Assembly: GCF_030758975.1 (NCBI RefSeq)
Contig: NZ_CP132359.1
Location: 4,128,306 to 4,192,305, forward strand
DNA: 64,000 bases
Direction of reading: 5' to 3'
DNA from: Bosea beijingensis
GTDB taxonomy: Bacteria > Pseudomonadota > Alphaproteobacteria > Rhizobiales > Beijerinckiaceae
Of this stretch, positions 1-9,501 are shown piece by piece. Within the stretch, counting starts at the first letter, position 1; each line of letters begins with the position of its first letter. Under the pieces are notes generated by a model. That model ran no database searches. It had not been told where the DNA came from and saw only the letters and a list, made by a program, of their open reading frames with translations. The position numbers and the translations under genes are program-made.

Positions 1-3
1 AGT

Positions 4-1731
4 GTGAACTTGTCGACCCGTTCTGCCGACGGGGCCCCGCTCATGGCCCGATCTTCCTCTTCAGCCCGACCCATGCTGATGCGGCTGCTGGACCAATGCG
101 ACACGGTCCGGAGCAGATCGGGCTTGGCGCGGCTGGGCATGGCGCTCGGCTTGCTCGCCGTCGCGGCCGTCGCGGGGCCGTCGGCCTTCGCGCAGCAGCG
201 TCCGAAATTCGGGCTCGACGACGTCGTCGCCAAGGCGAAGGCGCTGGCGGATGCGGCCTATGTCGCGCCGGTCAGCAACCTGCCCGACGTCTTCAGCAAG
301 ATGCAGTTCGCCGACTACCAGAAGATGCAGCCGAAGCGCGATCGCTTCGCCTGGATGGAATACAAGACGCCGTTCAAGCTGGCCTTCTATCACCAGGGCA
401 TGCAGTTCAATACGCCGGTGAAGATCAGCGAGATCGTCGATGGCGCTGCCCACGAAATCCCCTATGATTCCGGGCGTTTCGACTTCGCCGACCTGCATTT
501 CGACCGCGAGGCGACGAGCAAGCTCGGCTGGGCCGGCTTCCGTGTGGTCTATCCGATCAACCAGGCCGGCAAGCTCGACGAGATCATGAGCGTCCTCGGC
601 GCGAGCTATTTCCGCGTCATCGGCAAGAACCAGATTTATGGCCTGTCCGGGCGGGGGCTGGCGATCGATACCGGCCTGCCGATCGCCGAGGAGTTCCCGG
701 CTTTCCGCGAGTTCTGGCTGCGCCGTCCGAAGCCGAAGGACAAGCAACTGACCTTCTACGCATTGATGGATTCGGTGCGCGCGTCGGGCGCCTATGAGTT
801 CACGCTGACGCCCGGCTCCGACGCCGTGCTCAGCGTCAAGGCGCGCATCTTCCTGCGGCAAGGTGCCTCGCCGACGACGCTCGGCATCGCGCCCTTGACG
901 AGCATGTTCCTCTACGGCCCGCAGCAGCCTTCACCGACCCCGAGTTTCCGCCCCGCGATCCATGATTCCAACGGGCTCGCCGTCCGCGGCGGCAATGGCG
1001 AGTGGATCTGGCGGCCGCTGGTCAACCCGTCCATGGTCGCGATCAGCGATATCGCGGCCGAGAACCCGAAGGGCTTTGGCCTGCTCCAGCGCGGGCGCGA
1101 CTTCTCGCGCTACGAGGACCTGAAGGATCGCTACGATCTGCGCCCGAGCGCCTGGATCGAGCCGACCAACGATTGGGGCAAGGGCAATGTCCGCCTCGTC
1201 GAGATCCCGACCGCCGACGAGACCAACGACAATATCGTCACGCTCTGGGTGCCCGACAGCCGGCCTCCGTTCGGCGAGCCGATGCGCTTCGACTACCGCA
1301 TGCACTGGACCATGGACGAGCCGGCCCTGATGAAGGGGGATATCGCCTATGTCTGGCAGACGATGCGCTCGGCCGGCGAGTTCTACCAGTCCAACTTGAT
1401 CCGCGCCGGCGACGGCACGCTGGCCTTCCTGATCGACTTCAAGGGCCCCTCGCTGCGCAAGCTGCCGAAGGACGCCCGCCCCACGGCCGTGGTTGGCGCC
1501 AATGACAATATCGAGATCGTCGGCACCGAGTTGCAGCCCAATCCGGCCATCCAGGGCTGGCGCCTGAGCTATCGGATCAAGGTCAAGAACCCGGCGGTCT
1601 CGTCGGATCTCGACGCGGTCCTGAAGCTCGGCGACCGCACGCTCACCGAGACCTGGAAGTTCAGGCTGCCGGCATCGCAGGCGGCGACGAACAAGGAAAC
1701 CTATCTCAACCGCTTCAAGGCGATGGAGTAG
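4..1731 (+). CDS. opgG: Periplasmic glucan biosynthesis protein OpgG/MdoG
   Basis: Periplasmic protein for backbone assembly or branching of osmoregulated periplasmic glucans, normally working with the membrane glucosyltransferase OpgH, which is not in this window. After an N-terminal extension there is a signal peptide at about residues 45-64 (hydrophobic GMALGLLAVAAVAG, cleavage near AFAQ). The mature protein covers the whole MdoG fold (GLDDVVAKAKALA near the start; FDFADLHFDRE and FRVIGKNQIYGLSGRGLAIDTG further in). Length (~575 aa, ~510 mature) fits the family. The frame is open to the window edge, so the start is uncertain: GTG at 4, ATG at 43 or ATG at 73. Its 3' end overlaps the convergent acyltransferase gene by 31 bp. 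Confidence 0.9.
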   Translation: MNLSTRSADGAPLMARSSSSARPMLMRLLDQCDTVRSRSGLARLGMALGLLAVAAVAGPSAFAQQRPKFGLDDVVAKAKALADAAYVAPVSNLPDVFSKMQFADYQKMQPKRDRFAWMEYKTPFKLAFYHQGMQFNTPVKISEIVDGAAHEIPYDSGRFDFADLHFDREATSKLGWAGFRVVYPINQAGKLDEIMSVLGASYFRVIGKNQIYGLSGRGLAIDTGLPIAEEFPAFREFWLRRPKPKDKQLTFYALMDSVRASGAYEFTLTPGSDAVLSVKARIFLRQGASPTTLGIAPLTSMFLYGPQQPSPTPSFRPAIHDSNGLAVRGGNGEWIWRPLVNPSMVAISDIAAENPKGFGLLQRGRDFSRYEDLKDRYDLRPSAWIEPTNDWGKGNVRLVEIPTADETNDNIVTLWVPDSRPPFGEPMRFDYRMHWTMDEPALMKGDIAYVWQTMRSAGEFYQSNLIRAGDGTLAFLIDFKGPSLRKLPKDARPTAVVGANDNIEIVGTELQPNPAIQGWRLSYRIKVKNPAVSSDLDAVLKLGDRTLTETWKFRLPASQAATNKETYLNRFKAME

Positions 1732-2798
1732 GTAGCGGGGCCTACTCGCCCCGCCGATAGCGAGCGCCCGAGCTGTATCATCGGTCGCTCGACCAGACGA
1801 TAGACGAGCCAGGACAGCGCGAGCGTCAGGCCGATGCAGATCAGCATCGTCGCGAGATCGCTGAGCAGCCCGGTCAGGGGCAGGGCGCGATAGACCGCGG
1901 CGTTGACCGGCCCGTGGAATAGATACATCGCATAGCTGATCAGCCCGATCCGGGCGAGCAGGGGCGATCGCGGTCGCTCCAGTCTGATCGCAGCGAAAAA
2001 GACCGCGAAAGCGGCGAGATAGGCGCCGAGGACGGGTCTTAGACCTTCCATGATGAAATGGTCGCCGCGCGCCAGCGAAAACGATGAGACCGCAGCGACC
2101 GCTGCGAGCTGCGCGAAGCCGAGAACCACGGTCGAAAGCTGCGCGCCGGGCCGCCGTTCCACCAGCCAGAGCCGCAGCAGCAGTCCGAGCAACAGGAAAG
2201 ACAGATGCATGCCGAGATACTGTACCGGCAGTCCGGCGATCCCGTGCGCTTGTAACTGCACAGGCAGGACGGTCGCTGCGATCAAGCCCAGGCCGAGGCC
2301 GAGCAGGGCGCCGGTGTTGCGCAGCATTCCCGTCGCGAACAGCAATGTGACGAGACCGTAGAAGACGAGTTCGACGAAGAGGGTCCAGTAGATCGGCGAG
2401 AGCCAGGGCTGGCCGAAAAGCGGCGGCGCCATCGTCATATTGGCCAGTACGGTTGCCATCGGCGCCCTGTCGCCGGACAGCCAGGCCATGAATGCGAGCA
2501 GGGCCAGCGCCAGCCAGAGCGCCGGATAGAGCCTGAACAGCCGGGAGATCGCGAAGTGCCGGAGCGGTCGCTCGCCCTGAATGCTGAACGGCACGACGAA
2601 GCCGCTGACCAGGAAGAACAGCGCCACCCCGAACCGGCCGAGGCTCAGGTTCTCGACGATCGACCGGGCGACCGCGCCCATCGGGCCGGTTGCGGAAGGA
2701 GCCTGCCTGAGCAGGTCGCCGAACAGATGCTCGACCATCACGGCGAGCGCCGCGATGGCCCGCAATCCGTCGAGATGGGCATAGCGCTGTCGGGTCAT
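1701..2798 (-). CDS. Membrane acyltransferase (acyltransferase 3 / OafA-like)
   Basis: Integral membrane acyltransferase that probably puts an acetyl or succinyl group on an exopolysaccharide sugar. The N-terminus RQRYAHLDGLRAIAALAVM is the family hallmark and VEHLF carries the catalytic-type His. About ten hydrophobic segments follow, ending in LVYRLVERPM, the usual C-terminal motif. I chose ATG at 2798 (365 aa); the frame runs upstream to 3092 but that part lies over the glycosidase gene. It is the last gene of the leftward polysaccharide operon, 7 bp after the GH5 gene. Its end overlaps opgG convergently. Confidence 0.88.
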   Translation of the reverse strand: MTRQRYAHLDGLRAIAALAVMVEHLFGDLLRQAPSATGPMGAVARSIVENLSLGRFGVALFFLVSGFVVPFSIQGERPLRHFAISRLFRLYPALWLALALLAFMAWLSGDRAPMATVLANMTMAPPLFGQPWLSPIYWTLFVELVFYGLVTLLFATGMLRNTGALLGLGLGLIAATVLPVQLQAHGIAGLPVQYLGMHLSFLLLGLLLRLWLVERRPGAQLSTVVLGFAQLAAVAAVSSFSLARGDHFIMEGLRPVLGAYLAAFAVFFAAIRLERPRSPLLARIGLISYAMYLFHGPVNAAVYRALPLTGLLSDLATMLICIGLTLALSWLVYRLVERPMIQLGRSLSAGRVGPATYSIALKRLR

Positions 2799-2805
2799 GC
2801 CGGCC

Positions 2806-4047
2806 TCACCGGAGGCCGAGCGCGCGGCGCGTGGCAGCATCGAAACCCGGCCCGGTCTCGCTTTCGGCGAGCGCGAATCCGCCGGCTCCCGCGTAGGTCC
2901 ATGCGGACCAGGCGAAGCCATGTGCCTCGGCGAGCTCGCGCATGTCGCGCAGCCAGGTTCCGCGGGCGGCGGCGCCTTCGGGTGTAGACATATAGGGCGT
3001 CCGATGAACGCCGAACTCGCCAAGCAGGACGGCATGGGCGGGCAGGCCTTGGGCGCTGCGCCAGGCGTCGACCTGCCGAAAGGTCTTCTCAAGGCTCGGC
3101 CGGGCGAAGCTTGCGTAACGTGCCAGCGATCGTTTCGCCTTGTGCGCCTGCTCCAGCGCGGCGCCGTCGAGACCGAGGCTGGCGATGCGGCCCTCGGTCG
3201 CGGCGATCATCGCCTCGGCCGAGGGCGGCGCCGGATAGGGGATCGCCTCCAGCGCGTGGGCCGGGCTGCCGCGTACGGCCTGATGCGTGAACTGCCAGGG
3301 CGCATAGTCGTGATAGGTGTAGATCAGGCGCGGATCCCCCGCGAACGGGCGCATGTCGATCGTCGTCAGCGCGGCCGCCGCATTCATCGATCCGCCGCCC
3401 AGCACCAGCGGGAGCCGCGCAGAGCCCTTGCGGGCTGCCCGGTAGCAGGCTTCCAGCATCGGCTGCCAGGCCGGCTGCGGCATCTCCGGCTCGTTCATCA
3501 GCTCGAAGGCGAGCCGCGGCGCCGAGGCGCCTGCCCGATCGTGAGCCAGTTGTCCCAGCAGCCTCGCGAGGCGTTGCTGCAGGGCGAGCACGGCACGGAA
3601 TGCCGGCGCGTCCACGCCTGCGGTCAAAGCGACGGGCCGGTAGGCCGGGTTCATCGCACTCGGATGCAGGTCGACGATCACGCCGAGATCGGCATCGAGC
3701 AGGTCGCGAACCGTGGCCAGGAGAAGCGCGTCCAGCATGTCGCGGGCCGCGTCGCGAAAGGCGAGGAAAGGCCCGAGATCGACGGCGAGGCGCACGAAAT
3801 CGAAACCGGCGGCGCGGATCGCCTGCCGCTGCATCGCATCGAAGCGGAAGCGCGGCGCCGAGAAGGGTGCATTCCCATAGCTGCCGTCGGCGCTGACCTC
3901 CGCCCAGCCCAGCGCATGCGAGACGCCGATGCCGCGGCGAAACAGCGGGATATCCGCGCCGGCTCCCATTGCGGTTCGTTCCGCGCCGAGACAGGCAAGC
4001 GTCGCAAGGCCGGCCATGCCGGAGAGAACGGAGCGGCGGCTCGTCAT
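2806..4047 (-). CDS. Secreted glycoside hydrolase family 5 (endoglucanase-like)
   Basis: Exported glycosidase of the cellulase/GH5 family. A Tat-like signal (TSRRSVLSGMAGLATLACLG) opens the protein. The acid/base Glu is in FELMNEPEMP (the NEP motif) and the nucleophile Glu in VLLGEFGVHR, so both catalytic residues are present. The TIM-barrel strand HALGWAEV and the aromatic segment YTYHDYAPWQFTH also fit. Inside a polysaccharide operon such an enzyme usually trims or releases the nascent polymer; the substrate cannot be read from sequence. Its start overlaps the methyltransferase stop by 4 nt (ATGA), implying translational coupling. Confidence 0.88.
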   Translation of the reverse strand: MTSRRSVLSGMAGLATLACLGAERTAMGAGADIPLFRRGIGVSHALGWAEVSADGSYGNAPFSAPRFRFDAMQRQAIRAAGFDFVRLAVDLGPFLAFRDAARDMLDALLLATVRDLLDADLGVIVDLHPSAMNPAYRPVALTAGVDAPAFRAVLALQQRLARLLGQLAHDRAGASAPRLAFELMNEPEMPQPAWQPMLEACYRAARKGSARLPLVLGGGSMNAAAALTTIDMRPFAGDPRLIYTYHDYAPWQFTHQAVRGSPAHALEAIPYPAPPSAEAMIAATEGRIASLGLDGAALEQAHKAKRSLARYASFARPSLEKTFRQVDAWRSAQGLPAHAVLLGEFGVHRTPYMSTPEGAAARGTWLRDMRELAEAHGFAWSAWTYAGAGGFALAESETGPGFDAATRRALGLR

Positions 4048-4949
4048 GACGATGCGCCCGAAACACCGGTCTTGCCCGGATAGCGCGCCGTCAGGGCGCC
4101 ATCGAGGACGGCCATGTCGGCCTGGCCGGCGAAGGGAGCAGCCAGGCCGCGCAGCGAAGCCTCGCGCAGGGCGGGATCGACCGTCCGTGACGGCACGAAG
4201 CGGACATCGCTCCAGCCTCGGCTTTCGAAGTCGCTGACATAGTCGGCGGGCCGCTGCCGGTTCGGCTGCCCGGGAAAGGCGAAGAGCCGGTAGAGCGGCT
4301 CGGGATAGCGGTAGATGTTGTTCGGGTCATGCTCGCGGATCCAGCGCGAATGCGTCTGCAGGTCGATGATATGGACCGTTTCGCAACCCGGCCGCGCGAC
4401 CTGCGTCATGGCCGCGATCGCGCTCGCAGGATGATCGTAGTGCTCGAAGGCCGCGCAACTGACGATCAGGTCGAATGTCCTGCCTTCGGCCAGGCGCGGG
4501 ATGTCGAAATCCCGCCCGACGGCATAGCCGAATTCGCGCAAGCCGGGCGTGCTGGCGAAAGCTCGCGCCCGTGCCCGGTCGGCGATGCGGCCTTCGGGAA
4601 ACCGGTCGAGCAGCCGCTCGTAGAACCCGGGTTCTTCGCCGCCCGCAAGGTCGAACACGTCGATCGCATGGTAGGACCGCGCGCCCAGTGCGAGGAAGAG
4701 CACGCCGTTGCCGCGCGAGGCGCCTGGGCTCAGTTCGAGCACGTCCCGCCCGCGCAGGTCGACATCCGGCGGCATGAAGCGGCGCAGCGCTGCGAAGATG
4801 TCGAGCAGATAGGCGATCTGGCCTTCGGGGTCGGATTTCGCCACGCCGTTCGGCGTGGTGTAGCCGTTCAGCTTGTTCTTGCCCCAGGCCAGGCCCAGGA
4901 AGCCGAGGCCAAGCACGGTCATTTCGAGATTGCGCAGGACGGAGTTCAT
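4044..4949 (-). CDS. Class I SAM-dependent methyltransferase
   Basis: Predicted S-adenosylmethionine-dependent methyltransferase of 301 aa. The SAM-binding motif I is atypical: VDLRGRDVLELSPGASRGNG, in place of the usual GxGxG. The acidic end of strand 2 is YHAIDVFDL and motif IV is TFDLIVSCAAFEHYDH. It probably methylates a sugar or a lipid-linked glycan intermediate, since it lies between a GT4 and a GH5 gene (2-nt gap upstream, 4-nt overlap downstream). The first ~25 residues are hydrophobic (MTVLGLGFLGLAWG), which may anchor it to the membrane. Substrate unknown. Confidence 0.82.
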   Translation of the reverse strand: MNSVLRNLEMTVLGLGFLGLAWGKNKLNGYTTPNGVAKSDPEGQIAYLLDIFAALRRFMPPDVDLRGRDVLELSPGASRGNGVLFLALGARSYHAIDVFDLAGGEEPGFYERLLDRFPEGRIADRARARAFASTPGLREFGYAVGRDFDIPRLAEGRTFDLIVSCAAFEHYDHPASAIAAMTQVARPGCETVHIIDLQTHSRWIREHDPNNIYRYPEPLYRLFAFPGQPNRQRPADYVSDFESRGWSDVRFVPSRTVDPALREASLRGLAAPFAGQADMAVLDGALTARYPGKTGVSGASS

Positions 4950-4951
4950 CG

Positions 4952-6163
4952 TCAGCCTCCGAGCTCGACATGTTTGCGGAGGCCGGCGCCGGGCTGGCGC
5001 GTCCCGCCCGGCTTCCAGCCGCGCAGCGCGCTTTCGTAGACCTCCATGGTCCGGTCGACGATCGCGCCCCAGCCGAAGGCGGCGAGGACCCGGGCGGCGT
5101 GCTGCGCCTTCAGCGCGGGGTCGGGCGCTGCCAGCTTCGCGCGCATCGCGCTGGCGAGCCGGTCCACGGCGCCGAGCGGGAAATAGCTGTCCTGCCCGAG
5201 ATCGAGCGCGAGATGGGCGTCGATATCGCTCACGAGACAGGGCACGCCGTAGCTGAGGGCTTCGAGCAGCACCATCGGCATGCCTTCATGGCTCGAGGGC
5301 AGGACGAACAGGGCCGCGTGCCGATAGAGCTGGAACAGCGCGTCGCCATGTTGAAATCCGGTCATGACCACGCCGGGCGTCGCCATCGCCACGGCTTCGA
5401 CCTCGCGTTGGTAGCTGCCGGCATGATCGGCCGCGCCGGTGATGACGAGCTTGAAGCCTGGATCGTCCAGGCGTGCGAAGGCTCTGATCAGGTCGAGATG
5501 CCGTTTCTCCTCGACGATCCGGCCGACGGAGAGGATGTAGCGCTGCGGCGTCACCCGGATGCGGTCGAGATAGGATCTGTCGGGGTTCGGCAGCGGCGCC
5601 TCGACGCCGTTCGGGATGAAGGTCGCGCCGACGCTGAACCGGCGGCGGACGCTGTCGGCGATCGCCTTGGACACGCCGATATTCGCGTGGGAAAACAGCA
5701 TCCCCATCGCCTCGCCCGCCCGCAGGATGGATCTGGCGACCGGACCCCATTTTTGGCGCTCGTAGTCGAAGCCGTGATGCGTCACCACGACATGGAGGCC
5801 GAGCAGGCGCGCGAGCGGGGTCAGCAAGGCCGGCCCGATTGCATGGATATGCACCAGATCGGGGTTCTGCCGGGCCGCGACGAGCAGGCTCAGGGCCGTG
5901 TGCAGCAGCGTCTCGAAGCTGCGGGAGCGGGGCGACCAGACCGGCGTGACGGTGACGCCTTTCCAGCGATAGGGCTTGTGCGAGCTGAGATAGGGCGAGC
6001 GGCCGAGCACTTCGACGCGCCAGCCGCGTTCCGCCAGGCGCGTCGAGATCGCGGCGACATGGGTCTCGATCCCGCCCTGGATCTCGGGCACGCCGCGCAG
6101 GCCGACGAAGACGACTTTTCTGTCCGGCGGACGGGCGCCGATCGGTGGGATGAGGGTGTACAT
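4952..6163 (-). CDS. Glycosyltransferase family 4
   Basis: Retaining GT-B glycosyltransferase, probably adding a sugar to the lipid-linked repeat unit at the cytoplasmic face. The N-terminal domain has KVVFVGLRGVPEIQGGIETH, the family's nucleotide-sugar loop. The second domain has ILSVGRIVEEKRHLDLIRAF and the E-x7-E region SSHEGMPMVLLEALSYGVP. Length 403 aa is normal. ATG at 6163 shares one base with the stop of the upstream glycosyltransferase (TGATG), so the two are probably translationally coupled. Confidence 0.9.
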   Translation of the reverse strand: MYTLIPPIGARPPDRKVVFVGLRGVPEIQGGIETHVAAISTRLAERGWRVEVLGRSPYLSSHKPYRWKGVTVTPVWSPRSRSFETLLHTALSLLVAARQNPDLVHIHAIGPALLTPLARLLGLHVVVTHHGFDYERQKWGPVARSILRAGEAMGMLFSHANIGVSKAIADSVRRRFSVGATFIPNGVEAPLPNPDRSYLDRIRVTPQRYILSVGRIVEEKRHLDLIRAFARLDDPGFKLVITGAADHAGSYQREVEAVAMATPGVVMTGFQHGDALFQLYRHAALFVLPSSHEGMPMVLLEALSYGVPCLVSDIDAHLALDLGQDSYFPLGAVDRLASAMRAKLAAPDPALKAQHAARVLAAFGWGAIVDRTMEVYESALRGWKPGGTRQPGAGLRKHVELGG

Positions 6164-7389
6164 CAGCAGATCGCCTCGTAGAGGTTGAGGGTGCGTTCGC
6201 GGTAGCGCTCGGGCGAGAATTCGCGGCGGACCCAGTCGCGGCCGGCGGCGCCCATCGCAGCGCGGGCGGTCGGCGGCAAGGCAGCCAGGGCGACAAGCGC
6301 CTCGGCGAGGGCGGAAGCATGGCCGGGTTCGACGAGCCGGCCGGTCTCGCCATCAGCGACCAGTTCGGGAATGCCGCCGATGCGTGCGCCGATGACCGGG
6401 CGCCCGAGCGCGTAGGCTTCGAGTAGGCTGATCGGGGCGTTCTCGTACCATTCGGAGGGGAGGACCAGCGCCAGCGCTTCCGCGATCAGGCGCTGCAGCT
6501 CCGGCTTGCCGAGATGGCCGGCGAAGCTGACATCGGCGCCGAAATCCACGGCGAGCCGGCGCAGGCGCGGTTCTTCGGGGCCGCTGCCGGCCAGGACCAG
6601 TTTCTGGCGGGCGAGAGCCGTGGCGCGCAGCAGCGTGGCCAGCCCCTTTTCCGGTGCGAGCCGGCCCGCATAGACGAAATACCCGCCTTCCTCGGTTGCC
6701 GGCGCAAATCCGCTCGTGTCGATGCAGTTCGGGATATGGGCGATGCGATCCGCGTCCCAGCCCCAGGCGATGAGCTTGTCGCGGTAGAAGCGGCTCGGCG
6801 CGATCAGGCGGTCGAGGGTGCCGCGATAGAGTCCGAGGCTGCGATGGACCAGCGTCTCCATCAGGACGAGCCCGCTCACCAAGGCCGAATCCTTGACGCA
6901 GCGATGCAGCAGGACGTTGTGGATGTGCCCGTCGCGGCAGCGCTCGCAGACGCTGCCGTGGCTCAGCATCGTGTAGGCCGGGCAGGCGATCTTGAGATCA
7001 TGCGCCGTCATCACCAGCGGCACGCCTTCGGCCTTCAGCGCGCTGAAGATCGACGGCGAGATATGGTGGTAGACGTTATGGGCGTGGGCCACGTTCGGGC
7101 GTGCCTGGCCGATCAGTGCGCGGATTTTCCGGCGCGCCTCCAGCGAGAAGATGATCTTGGCGGCCTGCCGCGCCTTGGTGAGGGGCCCGCCGGCGCCGCC
7201 ATATTCGATCTCGGAGACGAAATGCCCGGACCAGGGGCTCGGAAGGTTCGCGGAGTGCTGCATCGCGAAGGGCACGACGTCCCAGCCGGCGGCGGTGAAC
7301 AGGTCGATATGGTCGAGGAAGACGCTCTCGGCGCCGCCTCGCCGGTAGAAGTAATTGTTGATGGCCAGAAGCCGTCTTGTGCCGGTCAT
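6163..7389 (-). CDS. Glycosyltransferase family 4 (second)
   Basis: GT-B glycosyltransferase of 408 aa. The N-terminal Rossmann domain starts LLAINNYFYRRGGAESVFL; the acceptor region has AHAHNVYHHISPSI and a Cys cluster (KIACPAYTMLSHGSVCERC) seen in this GT4 branch. The donor domain has YFVYAGRLAPEKGLATLL and the E-x7-E signature SEWYENAPISLLEAYALGRP. I start at ATG 7389, which overlaps the deacetylase stop by 4 nt; the open frame extends to 7686 but that is antisense shadow on the neighbour. It differs clearly from the following GT4, so the two likely make different linkages. Confidence 0.9.
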   Translation of the reverse strand: MTGTRRLLAINNYFYRRGGAESVFLDHIDLFTAAGWDVVPFAMQHSANLPSPWSGHFVSEIEYGGAGGPLTKARQAAKIIFSLEARRKIRALIGQARPNVAHAHNVYHHISPSIFSALKAEGVPLVMTAHDLKIACPAYTMLSHGSVCERCRDGHIHNVLLHRCVKDSALVSGLVLMETLVHRSLGLYRGTLDRLIAPSRFYRDKLIAWGWDADRIAHIPNCIDTSGFAPATEEGGYFVYAGRLAPEKGLATLLRATALARQKLVLAGSGPEEPRLRRLAVDFGADVSFAGHLGKPELQRLIAEALALVLPSEWYENAPISLLEAYALGRPVIGARIGGIPELVADGETGRLVEPGHASALAEALVALAALPPTARAAMGAAGRDWVRREFSPERYRERTLNLYEAIC

Positions 7390-8189
7390 CGCGCCCGCTC
7401 CCTGAAGCCGATGTGATCGAGCGCCGCATCGACGCTCAGCACCCGGCAGCCGCGCGCGATCGCGTAGCCGACGAGCAGGTGGAAGCTGGGGGGCGTGCAG
7501 CCATACGGCGTCGGCTGTGGCGAGACGTCGTGGGTGAAGAAGATCAGCCAGCCGGGATCGGCGACCAGCGCGTCGATCCAGCGAGCCAGTCCCAGCACAT
7601 GCTGCTGCGGTTGCCGGATCTCGACCGCGCGCAGGAAGACCGGGTCCGTCGGCCCGCGATTGATCCCTTCGCCGCCGGCCCGGCACGTGCGGAAGCTGCG
7701 GGCGAGCAGCGAGCGCTTCCCCAGCGAGCCGCTATTGTAGGGGTAAGCGAAGTTGCGCGGTGCCCGGCGCGGATCGATCGCGTCGAGGTAACGTGCATTG
7801 CGGGCAAGGTCCTCGGCGAGGGCGTCGATTCTCAGATGGCGCAGGTCGTGGTGCGCGAAGCTGTGGCAGCCGATCTCGTGGCCGCGGGCCGCGAGTTCCC
7901 GGCAGCCGGCCCGGTCGATCAGCCTGCGGCCGGGCTCGATCCGGCCCTCCAGGCCGCCTGAGATGTAGAAGGTGCCGCGCGCGCCATTGGCTTCGAGGGT
8001 CGCTGCGCCGGCATCGAGGGCAGAAGCCGGCACGTCGTCGAAGGTGAAGGAGACGATCGGCTCCTGCGTCGGCACCTGCATGACCTCCCGCGGAAGCGTG
8101 CGGATCAGGCGGTTCTCCAGGCGCGCGGCATAGCTGTCGATCAGCTTGGGCAGGCGGGTTGCAGGGTTCGCTGCGGATGGATCAGGCAT
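7386..8189 (-). CDS. Polysaccharide deacetylase (NodB homology, CE4)
   Basis: Predicted metal-dependent deacetylase removing N- or O-acetyl groups from a polysaccharide. Motif 1 is IVSFTFDDVPAS (metal Asp plus catalytic Asp), motif 2 is GCHSFAHHDL (the two metal His), and NFAYPYNSG matches motif 3. There is no signal peptide, so it may act on the lipid-linked intermediate in the cytoplasm. It overlaps the polymerase by 8 nt and the next glycosyltransferase by 4 nt. Confidence 0.88.
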   Translation of the reverse strand: MPDPSAANPATRLPKLIDSYAARLENRLIRTLPREVMQVPTQEPIVSFTFDDVPASALDAGAATLEANGARGTFYISGGLEGRIEPGRRLIDRAGCRELAARGHEIGCHSFAHHDLRHLRIDALAEDLARNARYLDAIDPRRAPRNFAYPYNSGSLGKRSLLARSFRTCRAGGEGINRGPTDPVFLRAVEIRQPQQHVLGLARWIDALVADPGWLIFFTHDVSPQPTPYGCTPPSFHLLVGYAIARGCRVLSVDAALDHIGFRERAR

Positions 8190-9501
8190 GGGCCGGCTCC
8201 AGGCTGCGGAGATGGTTCGCGGGCTCCCGGATTTCGTGCGCGCTGGCCTGGAGATGCAGGCCGAAGATCGCGACGACGAGCATGAACCAGATCAGGCTGC
8301 CGGACTGGAAGAACAGGCTCTCGACGCAGGCGGCGAGGATCCCGTAGAGCCAGATCCGGACGAACAGGCGGGTCAGCGCCGGGTCGTTGGTTGTAGCCTC
8401 GGCCCGCGCGATGGCGCGCAGCGGCAGCCAGACGATGAGGACGAGCGTCAGGACAAGGCCGGGAAGGCCTGTCGTGACCGCCATGTCGAGATAGGCGTTG
8501 TGGCCGTTGAAGGCCGCGTAGGCCCAGCCCGCCGCCGCGCCGCCCTTATGGACCATCGCGTCGGTCTGCCAGAACAACTGGAAGCCATGGCCGGTCAGGG
8601 GCTTGTCCAGGACGGCGGTGGCGCCGATCTTCCAGATGTCGATGCGGTTGGTGAAGGTCGGGTCGATACCGAGCCCGGCGACGAGGCCGCGCATGGTCGG
8701 CGACATCGCGCAGCCGATTGTCAGGATGTTGATGGCGGCGATCCCGAGGACGAGCATCGGAATCCGCAGGGGGCGCCAGCGCTCGAATACCCAGGCGATG
8801 GCGAGGATGCCGGGCAGCGCGGCGATCGCGGATTTGCCGCCGGTCCGGGCAAGGAACAGGGCTGCGAGCAGGACCATCGCGGCGCCGACGACCCGGCGAC
8901 CCGTGCCGAACAGGTAGAGACCGACGAAGCTGATCAGCACCATTGCCGCGGCGGCGACGTTCTTATGGGCGAAATGGCCGCGCCACAGCCCGGCGTTCAT
9001 CGGCTCGCGGATTTCGCTGGCCTGATGGATCGCCAGTTGCGGCATCAGGGCGACGCCGAGATAGGCGAGTGCCAGCGCCCCAAGGCAGCACAGCGTCAGC
9101 ATGCCCGCGAACTGGCGCTCGGAGCGCGGCAGCAGGAGCAGGACGCTGCCGTTCACGATCGTCAGCATCGCCAGGAAGACACGCTTCAGCGCCAGATCGG
9201 GTTGCGCGGAGATGGCCGAGACGATGCCGAACCAGATGAGCATCACGATCAGGATGCCGCGCGGGCGGGCGACGAGATGGCGCGCGCTCGACCGGAAAGT
9301 GGTGAGCCAGAGTGCCGCCGTCAGTCCGAGATAGACGATCTGGTTGAGCGTATTGGACTTGGCGGTCGCGGCATCACCCGTGGCGACGGCCGAGAGATCG
9401 ATGAATGGTGTCAGCGTGACCAGATAGAACAGCAGCGTCGCCATGAAGAGCACGGGGGCGGCGATGCCGGCCACCGGGCGTGTCTGGGTATGGTCCATCA
9501 T
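8182..9501 (-). CDS. O-antigen ligase/Wzy-type polysaccharide polymerase
   Basis: Polytopic inner-membrane protein (439 aa, about 11-12 hydrophobic segments) of the Wzy_C/WaaL family. It probably joins polysaccharide repeat units or transfers the polymer to a carrier. The large periplasmic loop near residues 290-350 ends in FNGHNAYLDMAV, the conserved H-N-x-Y of this family. It overlaps the chain-length gene by 4 nt upstream and the deacetylase by 8 nt downstream, as expected for a Wzx/Wzy pathway with the divergent flippase at 11197. Confidence 0.88.
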   Translation of the reverse strand: MMDHTQTRPVAGIAAPVLFMATLLFYLVTLTPFIDLSAVATGDAATAKSNTLNQIVYLGLTAALWLTTFRSSARHLVARPRGILIVMLIWFGIVSAISAQPDLALKRVFLAMLTIVNGSVLLLLPRSERQFAGMLTLCCLGALALAYLGVALMPQLAIHQASEIREPMNAGLWRGHFAHKNVAAAAMVLISFVGLYLFGTGRRVVGAAMVLLAALFLARTGGKSAIAALPGILAIAWVFERWRPLRIPMLVLGIAAINILTIGCAMSPTMRGLVAGLGIDPTFTNRIDIWKIGATAVLDKPLTGHGFQLFWQTDAMVHKGGAAAGWAYAAFNGHNAYLDMAVTTGLPGLVLTLVLIVWLPLRAIARAEATTNDPALTRLFVRIWLYGILAACVESLFFQSGSLIWFMLVVAIFGLHLQASAHEIREPANHLRSLEPAHA